Assembly (NCBI RefSeq): GCF_036327415.1 | Contig: NZ_CP123961.1 | Coordinates: forward strand, 620,001 to 684,000 | Direction: 5' to 3' | Length of the DNA stretch: 64,000 bases | Source of the DNA: Bartonella grahamii subsp. shimonis | GTDB lineage: Bacteria; Pseudomonadota; Alphaproteobacteria; Rhizobiales; Rhizobiaceae | Shown: in pieces, positions 18,571 to 29,463 of the stretch | How positions within the stretch are numbered: position 1 is the stretch's first letter | Layout of the letters: the number at the start of each line of letters is the position of its first letter | Position numbers and translations under genes: made by a program | Notes under the pieces: model-generated | Database searches by the model: none | What the model was told of the DNA's origin: nothing | The model's input: only the letters and a program-made list of their open reading frames with translations

Positions 18571-19563
18571 ATGATAATACCGTCTCCTCATATGGCTTTG
18601 CAAGGTGCTGTTGCATCAGCGCTTAAAACACTTGCCAGTGAAAAGCAGGGGCTTGAAGCCCTTGAAAAATCTATTCTGGGAACTCTTTCTTCTTCTTTTG
18701 AAGCGGCTGTTCAAACTATTAGAAATGCTCGTGGACATGTAGTCATTACTGGTCTTGGAAAAAGTGGTCATATAGGGACAAAAATTGCAGCAACTTTAGC
18801 CTCAACTGGAACGCCTGCCTTTTTTGTTCACGCTGCAGAAGCCAATCATGGTGATCTTGGTATGATTGGATCTGATGATGTTATTCTTGCTTTATCATGG
18901 TCTGGTGAAACTCAAGAGTTAAGTGGCATTATGAGTTATGCAGCGCGTTTTCGTATCCCCCTTATTGCGATGACATCAAATGAGCACTCTGTATTAGGAC
19001 GACAAGCTAATATTGTTTTATTATTACCAAAGATAGAAGAGGCTTGTCCCCATGGTTTAGCTCCTACGACTTCAACAATTATGCAATTGGCAATGGGAGA
19101 TGCATTAGCGGTTTCTCTTTTAGAAATGCGTGGTTTTACTGCAACGGATTTCAAAATATATCATCCTGGTGGTTCTCTTGGTGCAAGCCTTAAATACGTG
19201 TGTGATATTATGCATGAGGGTGATAATATTCCTTTGGTTATGCAGGGAACATCTATGGCTGAAGCGATGAATGTTTTGGTGAAAAAACATTTTGGTTGTG
19301 TTGGTGTTGTGAATCAAGAAGGTGAACTAATCGGAATTGTAACCGATGGCGATCTTGCACGTAACATTCATTTTAATTTATCAAAATTTAATGTTGACGA
19401 GGTGATGACCACAGCTCCTAAAGTTGTAAAGCCAAATACACTTGTTGGTGCAGCAACAGCTTTTATTAATGATCATCATATTGGTGCATTTTTCGTGGTT
19501 GAAGATAAAAAGCCGATAGGAATTGTTCATTTTCATGATCTTTTGCGCATTGGCGCTGCTTAG
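18571..19563 (+). CDS. kdsD: Arabinose-5-phosphate isomerase (KpsF/GutQ family)
   Basis: KdsD converts ribulose-5-phosphate to arabinose-5-phosphate, the first committed step to Kdo for lipopolysaccharide. The SIS domain occupies about residues 40-175 (VVITGLGKSGHIGTKIAATL; HAAEANHGDLGM), and two CBS domains fill about 205-325 (DIMHEGDNIPLV; VTDGDLARNI; VDEVMTTAPKVV). ATG 18571 is preferred to TTG 18565. At ~330 residues it is normal length. It follows galU by 40 bases. Confidence 0.95.
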   Translation: MIIPSPHMALQGAVASALKTLASEKQGLEALEKSILGTLSSSFEAAVQTIRNARGHVVITGLGKSGHIGTKIAATLASTGTPAFFVHAAEANHGDLGMIGSDDVILALSWSGETQELSGIMSYAARFRIPLIAMTSNEHSVLGRQANIVLLLPKIEEACPHGLAPTTSTIMQLAMGDALAVSLLEMRGFTATDFKIYHPGGSLGASLKYVCDIMHEGDNIPLVMQGTSMAEAMNVLVKKHFGCVGVVNQEGELIGIVTDGDLARNIHFNLSKFNVDEVMTTAPKVVKPNTLVGAATAFINDHHIGAFFVVEDKKPIGIVHFHDLLRIGAA

Positions 19564-19763
19564 ATTAAAGTCTCCTATCAAATAAAATGTTATTTTAGGT
19601 TAAAATATATTGAATGATACAAAGTCACAATTTTATTGTGAGGTGGCATTACTGATGTTTTTTGGAAAAAAATGATTATTTTACGCATTTCATAATGTTT
19701 AGAAAATTCTCAGGATAAAGGTTATATCAGTTTTGTTGCATATTTTTAGAGAGGATTTTCTAT

Positions 19764-19823
19764 CAGGAGGAGAAAGGATCGCCTCCTGCTTAATGTATGT
19801 GCTCCCTCTGTTCTTAAGAGGGA
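19764..19823. repeat. Two adjacent hairpins between kdsD and omp10
   Basis: CAGGAGG (19764-19770) pairs with CCTCCTG (19782-19788), and TCCCTCT (19803-19809) pairs with AGAGGGA (19817-19823). Neither is followed by a long T run. They lie between convergent genes and may form the 3' end of either transcript, or a small structured RNA. Pairing is seen; function is inferred. Confidence 0.5.
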
Positions 19824-19840
19824 CTTCCCTTGTACTGTGT

Positions 19841-20200
19841 TTAAGATTTCCGCTTAAGGAAAAACTGTGATCCTGTATGTGAAGTGCAGAGAAGTTGTGT
19901 GGCGTCATATGACACTGTACAATTAACTCTAGAAATTGTTCCACGGAGAATAGAGCGTATTTCAATTTCTATATTTTGGGCATTAAGATAATTATACGCC
20001 CCTTCTGATAATTTTTCTTCTGTATCTGCTGCACGTGTTTCAAAAACACCATTGTGGAAAGAAGAAATAATACCATTCTCATCAACCCATTTTCCATCAA
20101 TTCCAGTTGGCATACTTGAGTTATAATATTGCGAAAAGCTACAGGCACTTAACAGCAAGGTGGTGATTGTAAGACATAAAATATGATAGGTATGTTTCAT
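19841..20200 (-). CDS. omp10: Outer membrane lipoprotein, Omp10 family
   Basis: A 119-residue lipoprotein. The signal peptide ends in the lipobox LLSAC, so cysteine 20 becomes the lipidated N-terminus. The mature part carries GIDGKWVDENGIISSF, GVFETRAADTEEKL and IEIEIRSILRGTISRVNC, which match from memory the Brucella surface lipoprotein Omp10 (GSWVDPNGIASSF, FETRTTDTNEKL, RSIVRGTTSKVNC). Two cysteines in the C-terminal half may pair. It is a single minus-strand gene, divergent from the regulator at 20454. Omp10 proteins are surface antigens; their biochemical role is not established. Confidence 0.85.
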   Translation of the reverse strand: MKHTYHILCLTITTLLLSACSFSQYYNSSMPTGIDGKWVDENGIISSFHNGVFETRAADTEEKLSEGAYNYLNAQNIEIEIRSILRGTISRVNCTVSYDATQLLCTSHTGSQFFLKRKS

Positions 20201-20453
20201 TTATTGCACTCTATTTAGATTATTTTGCTCTCTAGTTTCTATAACATTATTAAATTACCTCATGAGTCAATATGAAAAATTTGATGAAAATCAATGAAAA
20301 AGCAAAAAAATGGAAAAAAATGCCTTAATGTTGTATTTAATTAACAGCTTGATGAAGTTCGTAAGTGAAACACAAGAGGTGAAATATTTCTTATGGTTTA
20401 CAACAATTTTTATATTAAGCTTCTGGGTAGTCTCAAAGGAGATTATTGACATT

Positions 20454-21839
20454 ATGGTTGGTCCTATTCTTGTTGCGAGTGAAGATTATGGAAGACGTGT
20501 AGAACTTTCTGCTATGCTGCGAGGTTTTGGTTATCGTGTCATTGAAGCAGAAAATGGTCTCCGTACGATTGATCTTTTACATAGGCGTAAAAACATTGTG
20601 CTTGCACTCCTTGATGTCGTTATGAGTGATTTGAGTGTGAACGATTTGATTAAAATGATTAGAGTTGCTGGTGTTTCTGTTCCTATTGTCGTTATAGCAC
20701 AACAAGAGAATCAGAATTTACTCCAGAAAGCTTTAACAGCTGGAGCTATTGATTATTGGATCCATCCAGTAACATTATTACGCGTAAGAGTTACTTTGGA
20801 TATTCTTGCTCTTATTTCTGCCTTGGAGCATGAGGTTCGAGATATTCGGCGAAAAAAAGAGAATCATTTACGGTTTTCTGATCTTTGCATAAAAAGTAGA
20901 GCTATGCAGATAGTATTAGAACAATCGAGACAAGCAGCAACTTCCTCACAGAATCTTTTGATAGAGGGGGAAGTTGGAACAGGACGTGAGACATTAGCTC
21001 GGATTATTCATCATGAGGGTTTATTCTCGGAGGGCGTTTTTATTCGCTTTCAATGCTCAGCCATCGTTGAGCCAGAAGAAGAAAATCAGCAGTGGTTTAA
21101 AGAATTTCTCCCATTGGTTTCTTCGCTTGAAAAAGGGACACTTTGTCTTTGTGATATTGACCGACTTGAGCCCATACAGCAAAAACGGCTTGCTCATTAT
21201 CTTAAAGAAAGGGAAAGGAATACAAAAGAAAAACTTTTTCCTTTTCGGATCGTTGCTATTTCAACATCGCGTTTAAAGGACTTAGTTAAAGAGAACTTTT
21301 TTTTGGATAGTTTGTTTGAACAATTTTCTCATTTGTCTATTAACGTTCCTGCTTTAAGAGAATTAAGGGATGATTTTCCAGAGATAACACAACGTTTGAT
21401 TGATCGCATTATCACAGAAACAGGGCGATCACATGTCCATGGTTTAGCAGGATCGGCTCTTTCCTTGCTTATGCAGTATGATTGGCCTGGCAATAGAAAT
21501 GAACTTGAAAACTTTTTATTTCGTGCGATTTTACTCAGTGAAGGACCGTTATTAACTGTTCGAGATTTTCCGCAATTAATGGGAAATGCATTAATGAGTG
21601 TTCCAAATATCATTGAGTGTAATATGCAAGAAGATAATGAACAAGAATCGATACAATTTTTGAATACTGATGGCCATGTGCGTACTTTTGCGGAGATGGA
21701 ACATGATATTATCGAGAAAGCGGTTAAACATTATAAAGGACATATGAGTGAGATTGCGCGCCGCCTTCATATTGGTCGCTCTACACTTTATAGAAAAATG
21801 GAAGAATTGAGAGCAATAAGAAATCAAGAACGAAAGTAA
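20454..21839 (+). CDS. NtrC-like response regulator with degenerate receiver and AAA+ domains
   Basis: A 461-residue protein with receiver (about 1-120), AAA+ (about 150-370) and Fis-type helix-turn-helix (about 415-455; SEIARRLHIGRSTLYRKM) domains. The receiver keeps the phospho-acceptor region LLDVVMSD, but the usual KP is HP in WIHPV. In the AAA+ part Walker A reads GEVGTGRET (lysine replaced by arginine), Walker B is LCLCDIDRL, and the GAFTGA sigma-54 contact loop is absent. It therefore probably binds DNA without activating sigma-54 promoters. ATG 20454 starts the receiver domain; AAAGGAG lies about 12 bases upstream. A frame extension to 20310 exists but looks non-coding. Confidence 0.85.
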   Translation: MVGPILVASEDYGRRVELSAMLRGFGYRVIEAENGLRTIDLLHRRKNIVLALLDVVMSDLSVNDLIKMIRVAGVSVPIVVIAQQENQNLLQKALTAGAIDYWIHPVTLLRVRVTLDILALISALEHEVRDIRRKKENHLRFSDLCIKSRAMQIVLEQSRQAATSSQNLLIEGEVGTGRETLARIIHHEGLFSEGVFIRFQCSAIVEPEEENQQWFKEFLPLVSSLEKGTLCLCDIDRLEPIQQKRLAHYLKERERNTKEKLFPFRIVAISTSRLKDLVKENFFLDSLFEQFSHLSINVPALRELRDDFPEITQRLIDRIITETGRSHVHGLAGSALSLLMQYDWPGNRNELENFLFRAILLSEGPLLTVRDFPQLMGNALMSVPNIIECNMQEDNEQESIQFLNTDGHVRTFAEMEHDIIEKAVKHYKGHMSEIARRLHIGRSTLYRKMEELRAIRNQERK

Positions 21840-22243
21840 AATTCATAACAAGTCTCTCTTCATGACAAGCACGAATTTCAAAAAATAGAGTGGCTTTTGA
21901 TAAAGGCCGTGGGGGGAGGAGGCTTAAGAAAACAATCATTTATTGTAAAATTTATCTATAGAGAATAATTTTATAGATTTAAATCAAATATAAATTTTAT
22001 GTGACTATCTTAATTTTTTGTTTCAATTTATACAATTTTAGTAGTTTACATTTATTAAAGCAGAGAGGCCTTTTAAAAAACTTTTAAATACTACCGCTAA
22101 AATTTTTGTATCATCAATATTAAATTTATACTCTCTTAAGCAAAAAGTGGCATTTTATCTGCTACACGATTAAGATAAAGTGATTAGTATTATCGTTTAC
22201 ATTACTGATGATGCGATAGCTTAAAATAGAAAGTTTATCCTCT
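21840..22243. other. AT-rich spacer before the phospholipase D-family gene
   Basis: About 400 bases without a credible reading frame, RNA gene or long repeat. It must contain the promoter of the downstream gene, but no consensus element is convincing. Confidence 0.5.
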
Positions 22244-23815
22244 TTGACTCTTTTACAGATTATTATTGGTTTTGTCCTCTTTTTTTTTATTGCATCTATG
22301 TTGGCAATTTACACCTATGGGCGTTTTGTAAAAAGTGCTAGGGGGCAATGTTCTTATGCGTTGCCTATTCAGGAAGATGAAACCAAGCTTGATCGTATCG
22401 TCAGTCAATTAGCTGAGGAAGAAAATGGATTGGGGATTGATAAAGATGCCCTTTCCCTCATTATCAGCAATTTGGATGCGTTTTGTGTTCGTGCAATAGG
22501 AGCTGCAGAGGCTGGGCGTAGCCTTGATCTGATGTATTATATTTGGGATGATGATTTAACGGGGCGTCTATTATTAAGTGAAATAGTTAAGGCAGCTGAT
22601 CGGGGTGTTCGGGTACGGCTTCTTTTGGATGATATTAATGCTCAAGCACGTGATCCAGCTTATATTGCGCTAGATAAACATCCTCATATTGAGGTGAGAA
22701 TGTTTAATCCAGGGCGATCGCGTAAAGGTGGATTACGCCGTGGTTTAGAGATTATATTACGGGCAATTACTGTTACACGTAGAATGCATAATAAAGCTTT
22801 TATTGTTGATGGTAGGATCGCTTTTGTAGGGGGGCGTAATCTTGCAGATTCTTATTTTGATGCTGGTGAAGAATCCCATTTTCGAGATTTGGATTTAATG
22901 TTAATCGGACCTTCTGTTAAAAAGGTGGAAAGTATTTTTGATGATTTTTGGAATAGTGCTGTTGTTTTGCCAATTCATACTTTGGTTGTTCCTAAAAGCG
23001 CAAGTGATCTTAGCTATTGGAAGGATAAATTACAAAAATTTCGGGATTCCAAGGTTGCAAAAGTTTACTTAGATTATGTCAAAGAGCACATTAATTTTGA
23101 TTGTTTTATCCAAACAGGAAAGCGGTTATTTTTAGCAGACAAAGTTGTTGTTCTTTCTGACCCTCCAGAAAAAGCATTGCGTAAAAAATCAAGCAATTGG
23201 CTTATGAAGGCACTTTCAAAGGTTATTGGAAATGCCCAAAAAACGGTTCAGATTACGTCACCTTATTTTGTTCCTGGTAAGGCTGGTACGCAGAATTTTA
23301 GTAATTTGGTTTCAAAGGGTGTTGATGTCAAAATTCTAACGAATTCTTTAGCAGCTACTGATGTAGCATTGGTGCATGGTGGTTATGTACCATATCGTAA
23401 GGCGCTGTTGAAAAGTGGTGTTAAGCTTTATGAATTAAAAGCGGAGGGCAACACCCATGGGTTACGATTGTTTAGATCGAGTAAGGCAAGTTTACATGCC
23501 AAAGCTTTTTTAATTGATCGTAAAACAGCTTTTATTGGATCTTTAAATTTTGATCCCAGATCAGCAGCGTTAAATACAGAAATGGGTATTCTTTTTGAAT
23601 GTGCTCCCATTACAGCAAGATTAGATTTGTTGTTTTCTGAAGAAACCACGGGGGAAATGAGTTATCATCTGCGTCTTGGTGATAATAATCGTATTTATTG
23701 GGATTTTATTGAAAATGAAAAAAAATATAGCATTGACTCTGAGCCAGAAAGCAATTTTTGGCGTCGCGCATTTGCAAAAATAATAAGTTGGTTACCTATT
23801 GAATCACAATTGTAA
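22244..23815 (+). CDS. Phospholipase D family protein, cardiolipin synthase-like
   Basis: A membrane-anchored member of the phospholipase D superfamily with two HKD motifs: HNKAFIVDGRIAFVGGRN (about residues 180-197) and HAKAFLIDRKTAFIGSLNFD (about 420-440). One N-terminal transmembrane segment (residues 4-24) precedes the domain. Such proteins act as cardiolipin synthases or phospholipases; the two-HKD layout and SPYFVPG before the second half fit the cardiolipin synthase/YmdC-type group, but substrate cannot be decided. TTG 22244 is used because the membrane segment begins there. Single gene, 523 residues. Confidence 0.88.
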   Translation: MTLLQIIIGFVLFFFIASMLAIYTYGRFVKSARGQCSYALPIQEDETKLDRIVSQLAEEENGLGIDKDALSLIISNLDAFCVRAIGAAEAGRSLDLMYYIWDDDLTGRLLLSEIVKAADRGVRVRLLLDDINAQARDPAYIALDKHPHIEVRMFNPGRSRKGGLRRGLEIILRAITVTRRMHNKAFIVDGRIAFVGGRNLADSYFDAGEESHFRDLDLMLIGPSVKKVESIFDDFWNSAVVLPIHTLVVPKSASDLSYWKDKLQKFRDSKVAKVYLDYVKEHINFDCFIQTGKRLFLADKVVVLSDPPEKALRKKSSNWLMKALSKVIGNAQKTVQITSPYFVPGKAGTQNFSNLVSKGVDVKILTNSLAATDVALVHGGYVPYRKALLKSGVKLYELKAEGNTHGLRLFRSSKASLHAKAFLIDRKTAFIGSLNFDPRSAALNTEMGILFECAPITARLDLLFSEETTGEMSYHLRLGDNNRIYWDFIENEKKYSIDSEPESNFWRRAFAKIISWLPIESQL

Positions 23816-23926
23816 ATTTTTATAAACCACACTTTAAAAAATGTTTATTTTTCTTTTCATTTTGTTTGTAGCGTGGCATAATTTCTCGCCAATCTACCAT
23901 GTATGAGAACCGCAGTTGTATTTTAA

Positions 23927-25477
<1,551 letters not shown>

Positions 25478-25531
25478 AGATATAAGAGCCTAATGTCATA
25501 TCGCATAAATATAAATCTTCCGAGAAGAAGC

Positions 25532-25555
25532 AAAGAGAGATTGCGCTCTTTTCTG
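25532..25555 (+). terminator. Probable terminator after guaB
   Basis: AAAGAG (25532-25537) pairs with CTCTTT (25546-25551) around an eight-base loop, followed by TCTGTTTG. A weak but well placed stop signal about 55 bases after guaB. Confidence 0.5.
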
Positions 25556-25586
25556 TTTGTGATTTGGTATAATAATCCAAAAAAGG

Positions 25587-25617
25587 AAAGAATTAGAGGT
25601 CAAAACTCTAATTCTTT
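25587..25617 (-). terminator. Intrinsic terminator of the small minus-strand gene
   Basis: AAAGAATTAGAG (25587-25598) pairs perfectly with CTCTAATTCTTT (25606-25617) over a seven-base loop. Read on the minus strand it is followed by CCTTTTTTGG, so it fits termination of the gene ending at 25654. Confidence 0.82.
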
Positions 25618-25653
25618 CTGTGACTATGTGAAATAAGTTATATAAAATTAGAA

Positions 25654-25800
25654 TTAACTTTTTGTTGTCTTCCGTCCTGTCTTTGACGCACGTTGGCGAG
25701 AGTTTGTCTGATCACTTTGGACGGATTTCTTTCCGTTGTTTGAGGGCATTGTGTTATGACGGCTTTTAGATAAAGTTGTTTTTCCATTATTATAAGTCAT
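25654..25800 (-). CDS. Small basic protein of 48 residues, unknown function
   Basis: A short gene easily missed by length cut-offs. It starts MTYNNGKTTLSKSRHNT and ends KTGRKTTKS. AAGGAG lies about seven bases before the ATG (minus strand of 25807-25812), and a 12-bp terminator hairpin lies 37 bases after the stop, so the unit looks complete. The protein is rich in Lys, Arg, Ser, Thr, Asn and Gln, has no hydrophobic segment and no cysteine, and should be strongly positive and probably disordered. Possible roles include nucleic-acid or ribosome binding, but nothing was recognised. Confidence 0.65.
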   Translation of the reverse strand: MTYNNGKTTLSKSRHNTMPSNNGKKSVQSDQTNSRQRASKTGRKTTKS

Positions 25801-26317
25801 TATTTTCTCCTTTTAAATTGTCTGGCAGTTGCCAGTAGAGTAAAAACGGTCATGCCAAATAGTGGTTCCAAGCATTTTCTAAAAAGTTAATTTTTTGTTG
25901 AATATACGATGAACTTGTTTAATTTTATGAGAAGATTTTTTCTATTTTTTTTCAGAATGACAGCCATCAAAAGATGGGAGATATTTTATTTTTTCTGTTA
26001 TTCAGATAATCCCCGTAAATTTTATTTTACGCAATAATTAAAGAGTTTGATTTTTTGTAATTCATGGCGGAAATAAGTTCTTTATGGATGGCTGTGTATC
26101 TTTTAGTACAAGAGATAGAAGGATAGAAAGCGAATGGGCAGAAGATGAAAGGAAAGATCTAGATACACTAAATTGGATCTTATAAAAGAGTATGATCAGA
26201 TCATTTTAATATTGAATGTAAATTTTTTATGGCTTTGAGAAAGTTTCATTGGCAAGAAGAAGATAATATTATTTTTTTAGATGATTTAAAGTTTTATTAT
26301 TTTAATGGGAGAAATGA
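25801..26317. other. Spacer upstream of the RsmB-type methyltransferase gene
   Basis: About 500 bases between divergent transcription units. It carries the ribosome site of the small gene and presumably promoters in both directions. No further reading frame or repeat was seen. Confidence 0.45.
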
Positions 26318-27604
26318 ATGCGGTTAGGTGGGCGTTTGCAAGCAGCAATAGATGTTCTCAAAGAGATAGAAATGAAGCATCGCCCAGTAGGAGAAGCTTT
26401 AAAGGATTGGGGTCTTTCTCATCGCTTTGCTGGAGCAGGTGATCGCGCAGCTATTGGTACAATCGTTTATGATGTTTTAAGACGACGTTATTCTTTACAA
26501 TGGCGTATGGAGAGTGATGATATCAAAGATATCGTTTTTGGTGCTTTATTAGATTCTGGAAAAATGACGCTGGAGCAAATTGACGGTGAGTTGGCAGAAG
26601 ATCGGTTTGCGCCGCAGTTATTAGGGGCTAAACAGCGCAAATCGTGGCAAGATCAGCAATTAGCGGATGCTCCAGACTATATACGTGGTGATATTCCGCA
26701 ATGGTGTCAAGCGCATCTACGTCCTTTATTTGGTGATAATTGGATTGTGGAAGCGGCTGCGTTAGCAACGCGTCCTTCTTTAGACCTACGGGTAAATAAA
26801 CTAAAAGCAACATCAGAAAAGGTGCTGAAAGAATTAGCAAAGACCAAACTTAAATCTTTGCCATGGTTTGGGCAAGCTTTAAGAATTGCACCGATTGAAA
26901 AGTTTAACCGTCATCCCAATGTTCAAGTGGAACCAGCTTTTCAAAAAGGACACTTTGAAATACAGGATTTAGGATCTCAAATTGTTGCTCGCCTTGTGGA
27001 AGCGCAAGAAAGCATGCAGGTATTAGATTATTGCGCAGGTGCGGGTGGGAAGACATTAGCTTTAGCTGCCGATATGAACAACCGTGGGCAAATTTACGCT
27101 TATGATTTTGATAAAGTGCGCCTAGCTCCTATTTTTGATCGTCTTAGACGCGCTGGTGTTCGTAATGCACAAATACGAGTGCACAAAGAAGAATTAAAAC
27201 CATTAATAGGTCAGATGGATAGAGTTCTACTAGATGCACCATGTAGTGGGACAGGAACATGGCGTCGTCGTCCAGATGCAAAATGGCGTTTAACATTAGA
27301 ACAGGTGAACCAACGCCAAACAGAACAGAGGGCTATTTTGAATGAAGCAATAGCTTATCTTAAGCCAAATGGGCGCCTAGTCTATATTACCTGTTCTCTT
27401 TTTACAGATGAAAATGAGGAACAAATTTCCCATTTCCTTCAACAACATTCTCATTTTTCTCCAATAGATATGCCAGCGCTTTGGCAGAAACATTTTAGCT
27501 TTTCTCCTGTGCAACCAGTTTTTTCAAATTATGGGCTTACTTTGTCTCCGGCCACAACACAAACAGATGGGTTCTTTTTGTCTGTGTTACAAAAAAAACA
27601 TTGA
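26318..27604 (+). CDS. RsmB/NOP family RNA cytosine-5 methyltransferase
   Basis: A SAM-dependent RNA m5C methyltransferase of 428 residues. The C-terminal half has VLDYCAGAGGKTLALAADM (motif I), VLLDAPCSGTGTWRRRPDAK (motif IV with the releasing cysteine) and VYITCSLFTDENEEQ (motif VI with the catalytic TC). The N-terminal part resembles a degenerate RsmB/NusB-like region specific to alphaproteobacterial homologues. The likely target is 16S rRNA C967 or another rRNA cytosine, but the exact site cannot be told from sequence. It lies between guaB and guaA. Confidence 0.9.
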   Translation: MRLGGRLQAAIDVLKEIEMKHRPVGEALKDWGLSHRFAGAGDRAAIGTIVYDVLRRRYSLQWRMESDDIKDIVFGALLDSGKMTLEQIDGELAEDRFAPQLLGAKQRKSWQDQQLADAPDYIRGDIPQWCQAHLRPLFGDNWIVEAAALATRPSLDLRVNKLKATSEKVLKELAKTKLKSLPWFGQALRIAPIEKFNRHPNVQVEPAFQKGHFEIQDLGSQIVARLVEAQESMQVLDYCAGAGGKTLALAADMNNRGQIYAYDFDKVRLAPIFDRLRRAGVRNAQIRVHKEELKPLIGQMDRVLLDAPCSGTGTWRRRPDAKWRLTLEQVNQRQTEQRAILNEAIAYLKPNGRLVYITCSLFTDENEEQISHFLQQHSHFSPIDMPALWQKHFSFSPVQPVFSNYGLTLSPATTQTDGFFLSVLQKKH

Positions 27605-27736
27605 TCCATATTTTTGCATTTTTTATCATAAATTTTACGAGAATAATCTTTTTCTTAAGAAAACAGGCTTGTGAAAAGAGAAAGATTGAATCATAACTCT
27701 CATGAGTTTTCTTTTATAATTGTTGATTGGTTTTCT

Positions 27737-29293
27737 ATGAGCATATCACATCCAGACACTGTTCTTATTATTGACTTTGGTTCACAAGTTACACAACTTA
27801 TTGCACGACGGGTACGAGCAATGGGGGTATATTGTGAAATTGCTCCTTTTCAATTGGCTTTAGAAGCTGTGCGCCGCATAAACCCTAAAGCTATTATTTT
27901 ATCAGGGAGTCCTTATTCCGTTATTGATGAGGGTTCTCCGCGTGCTCCAATGGAAATTTTTGAGGTGGGTATTCCGATTCTGGGTATTTGCTATGGTGAA
28001 CAAGTTATGTGTGTTCAGCTTGGAGGAAAGGTTGAAGCTGGACATGAGCGTGAATTTGGGCGTGCTTTTTTGGAAGTGCAAGAAGAGAGTGCCTTTTTTG
28101 ATGGAGTGTGGGAAAAAGGTTCTCGTTATCAAGTATGGATGAGCCATGGTGACCGTGTGGCATCTTTACCAGAAGGTTTTCGTGTCATAGGGACCTCAAA
28201 CGGAGCTCCCTATGCGGCTATTGCTGATGAAAAAAGACATTTTTATGCGGTACAGTTTCATCCTGAAGTTATCCATACACCAGATGGTACAAAACTTTTG
28301 CAAAATTTTATTCATAAGATCTCTGCTATCAAAGGTAGTTGGTCAATGGCTTCTTATCGTGAGCAGGCAATTGCTACGATACGACAAAAAGTTGGGGAAA
28401 GTCGTGTGATTTGTGGTCTTTCAGGGGGAGTGGATTCATCTGTTGTAGCGGTACTCCTTCATGAAGCTATAGGAGATCAACTGACATGCATTTTGGTAGA
28501 CCATGGGCTGATGCGCAAGAATGAAGCAGAAGAAGTTCTAACGCTCTTTCGTGATCATTATAATATAGAGCTTATTCACGTTAATGCTGCCGATATATTT
28601 CTTAATGCTTTAGAAGGTGAGACAGATCCAGAAAAAAAGCGCAAAACGATTGGTCGCCTTTTTATTGAAGTTTTTGAAGAAGAAACTAAAAAAATAGGAG
28701 GTGCAGAATTTTTAGCACAAGGAACACTTTATCCAGATGTTATTGAGAGTGTGTCTGCTATTGGTGAAACGGTAACCATTAAAAGCCATCATAATGTGGG
28801 TGGGCTACCAGAACAGATGAATATGAAACTTGTAGAACCGTTGCGTGAGCTCTTTAAGGATGAGGTTCGCTTGCTAGGGCGAGAGTTAGGATTACCAGAG
28901 CAGTTTATTGGTCGCCATCCTTTTCCAGGTCCCGGTCTTGCAATTCGTTGTCCGGGTACTGTGACCCGTGAAAAATTAGAAATTTTACGTGAAGCAGATG
29001 CTATCTATCTTGAGGAAATCCGTAAAGCCGGTCTTTATGACGAAATTTGGCAAGCCTTTGCTGTTCTTCTTCCTGTTCAAACTGTTGGCGTGATGGGGGA
29101 TGGTCGCACTTATGAATTTGTTTGTGCTCTTCGCGCCGTCACATCTGTAGATGGAATGACTGCTGATTTTTATCCCTATGATATGGCGTTTTTAAGTAAG
29201 ACGGCAGCACGTATTATTAACGAAGTTAGAGGGATTAATCGTGTTGTATATGATGTAACCTCAAAGCCTCCTAGTACTATTGAATGGGAATAA
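27737..29293 (+). CDS. guaA: GMP synthase (glutamine-hydrolysing)
   Basis: GuaA aminates XMP to GMP using glutamine and ATP. The N-terminal class I amidotransferase domain shows [12 protein letters not shown] with the nucleophile cysteine and [12 protein letters not shown] with the His-Glu pair. The ATP pyrophosphatase domain has [15 protein letters not shown] (PP-loop), and the C-terminal dimerisation domain ends [11 protein letters not shown], typical of GuaA. ATG 27737 ([15 protein letters not shown]) gives 518 residues; the longer frame from 27671 lacks family support. Confidence 0.97.
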   Translation: MSISHPDTVLIIDFGSQVTQLIARRVRAMGVYCEIAPFQLALEAVRRINPKAIILSGSPYSVIDEGSPRAPMEIFEVGIPILGICYGEQVMCVQLGGKVEAGHEREFGRAFLEVQEESAFFDGVWEKGSRYQVWMSHGDRVASLPEGFRVIGTSNGAPYAAIADEKRHFYAVQFHPEVIHTPDGTKLLQNFIHKISAIKGSWSMASYREQAIATIRQKVGESRVICGLSGGVDSSVVAVLLHEAIGDQLTCILVDHGLMRKNEAEEVLTLFRDHYNIELIHVNAADIFLNALEGETDPEKKRKTIGRLFIEVFEEETKKIGGAEFLAQGTLYPDVIESVSAIGETVTIKSHHNVGGLPEQMNMKLVEPLRELFKDEVRLLGRELGLPEQFIGRHPFPGPGLAIRCPGTVTREKLEILREADAIYLEEIRKAGLYDEIWQAFAVLLPVQTVGVMGDGRTYEFVCALRAVTSVDGMTADFYPYDMAFLSKTAARIINEVRGINRVVYDVTSKPPSTIEWE

Positions 29294-29463
29294 TTATAAT
29301 GAAGGATAAGTCTTTTTAAAAATAAAATATGACTAAGGGGTTGATATTCGAAAGGTTTAGAAAAAATCATTTAAAAATGATTGTGTATTTTCATATGATA
29401 CAAGCCTTTATCTGGCAATCTGTACGTTAATGTCGTTTAAAATTGAGAAGTGTGGAATTTTGC

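Noticed and set aside
20310..20453. Upstream extension of the NtrC-like gene with a hydrophobic stretch
   Set aside because: The receiver domain starts at 20454; the extension looks like AT-rich spacer read in frame, though a membrane anchor cannot be fully excluded.
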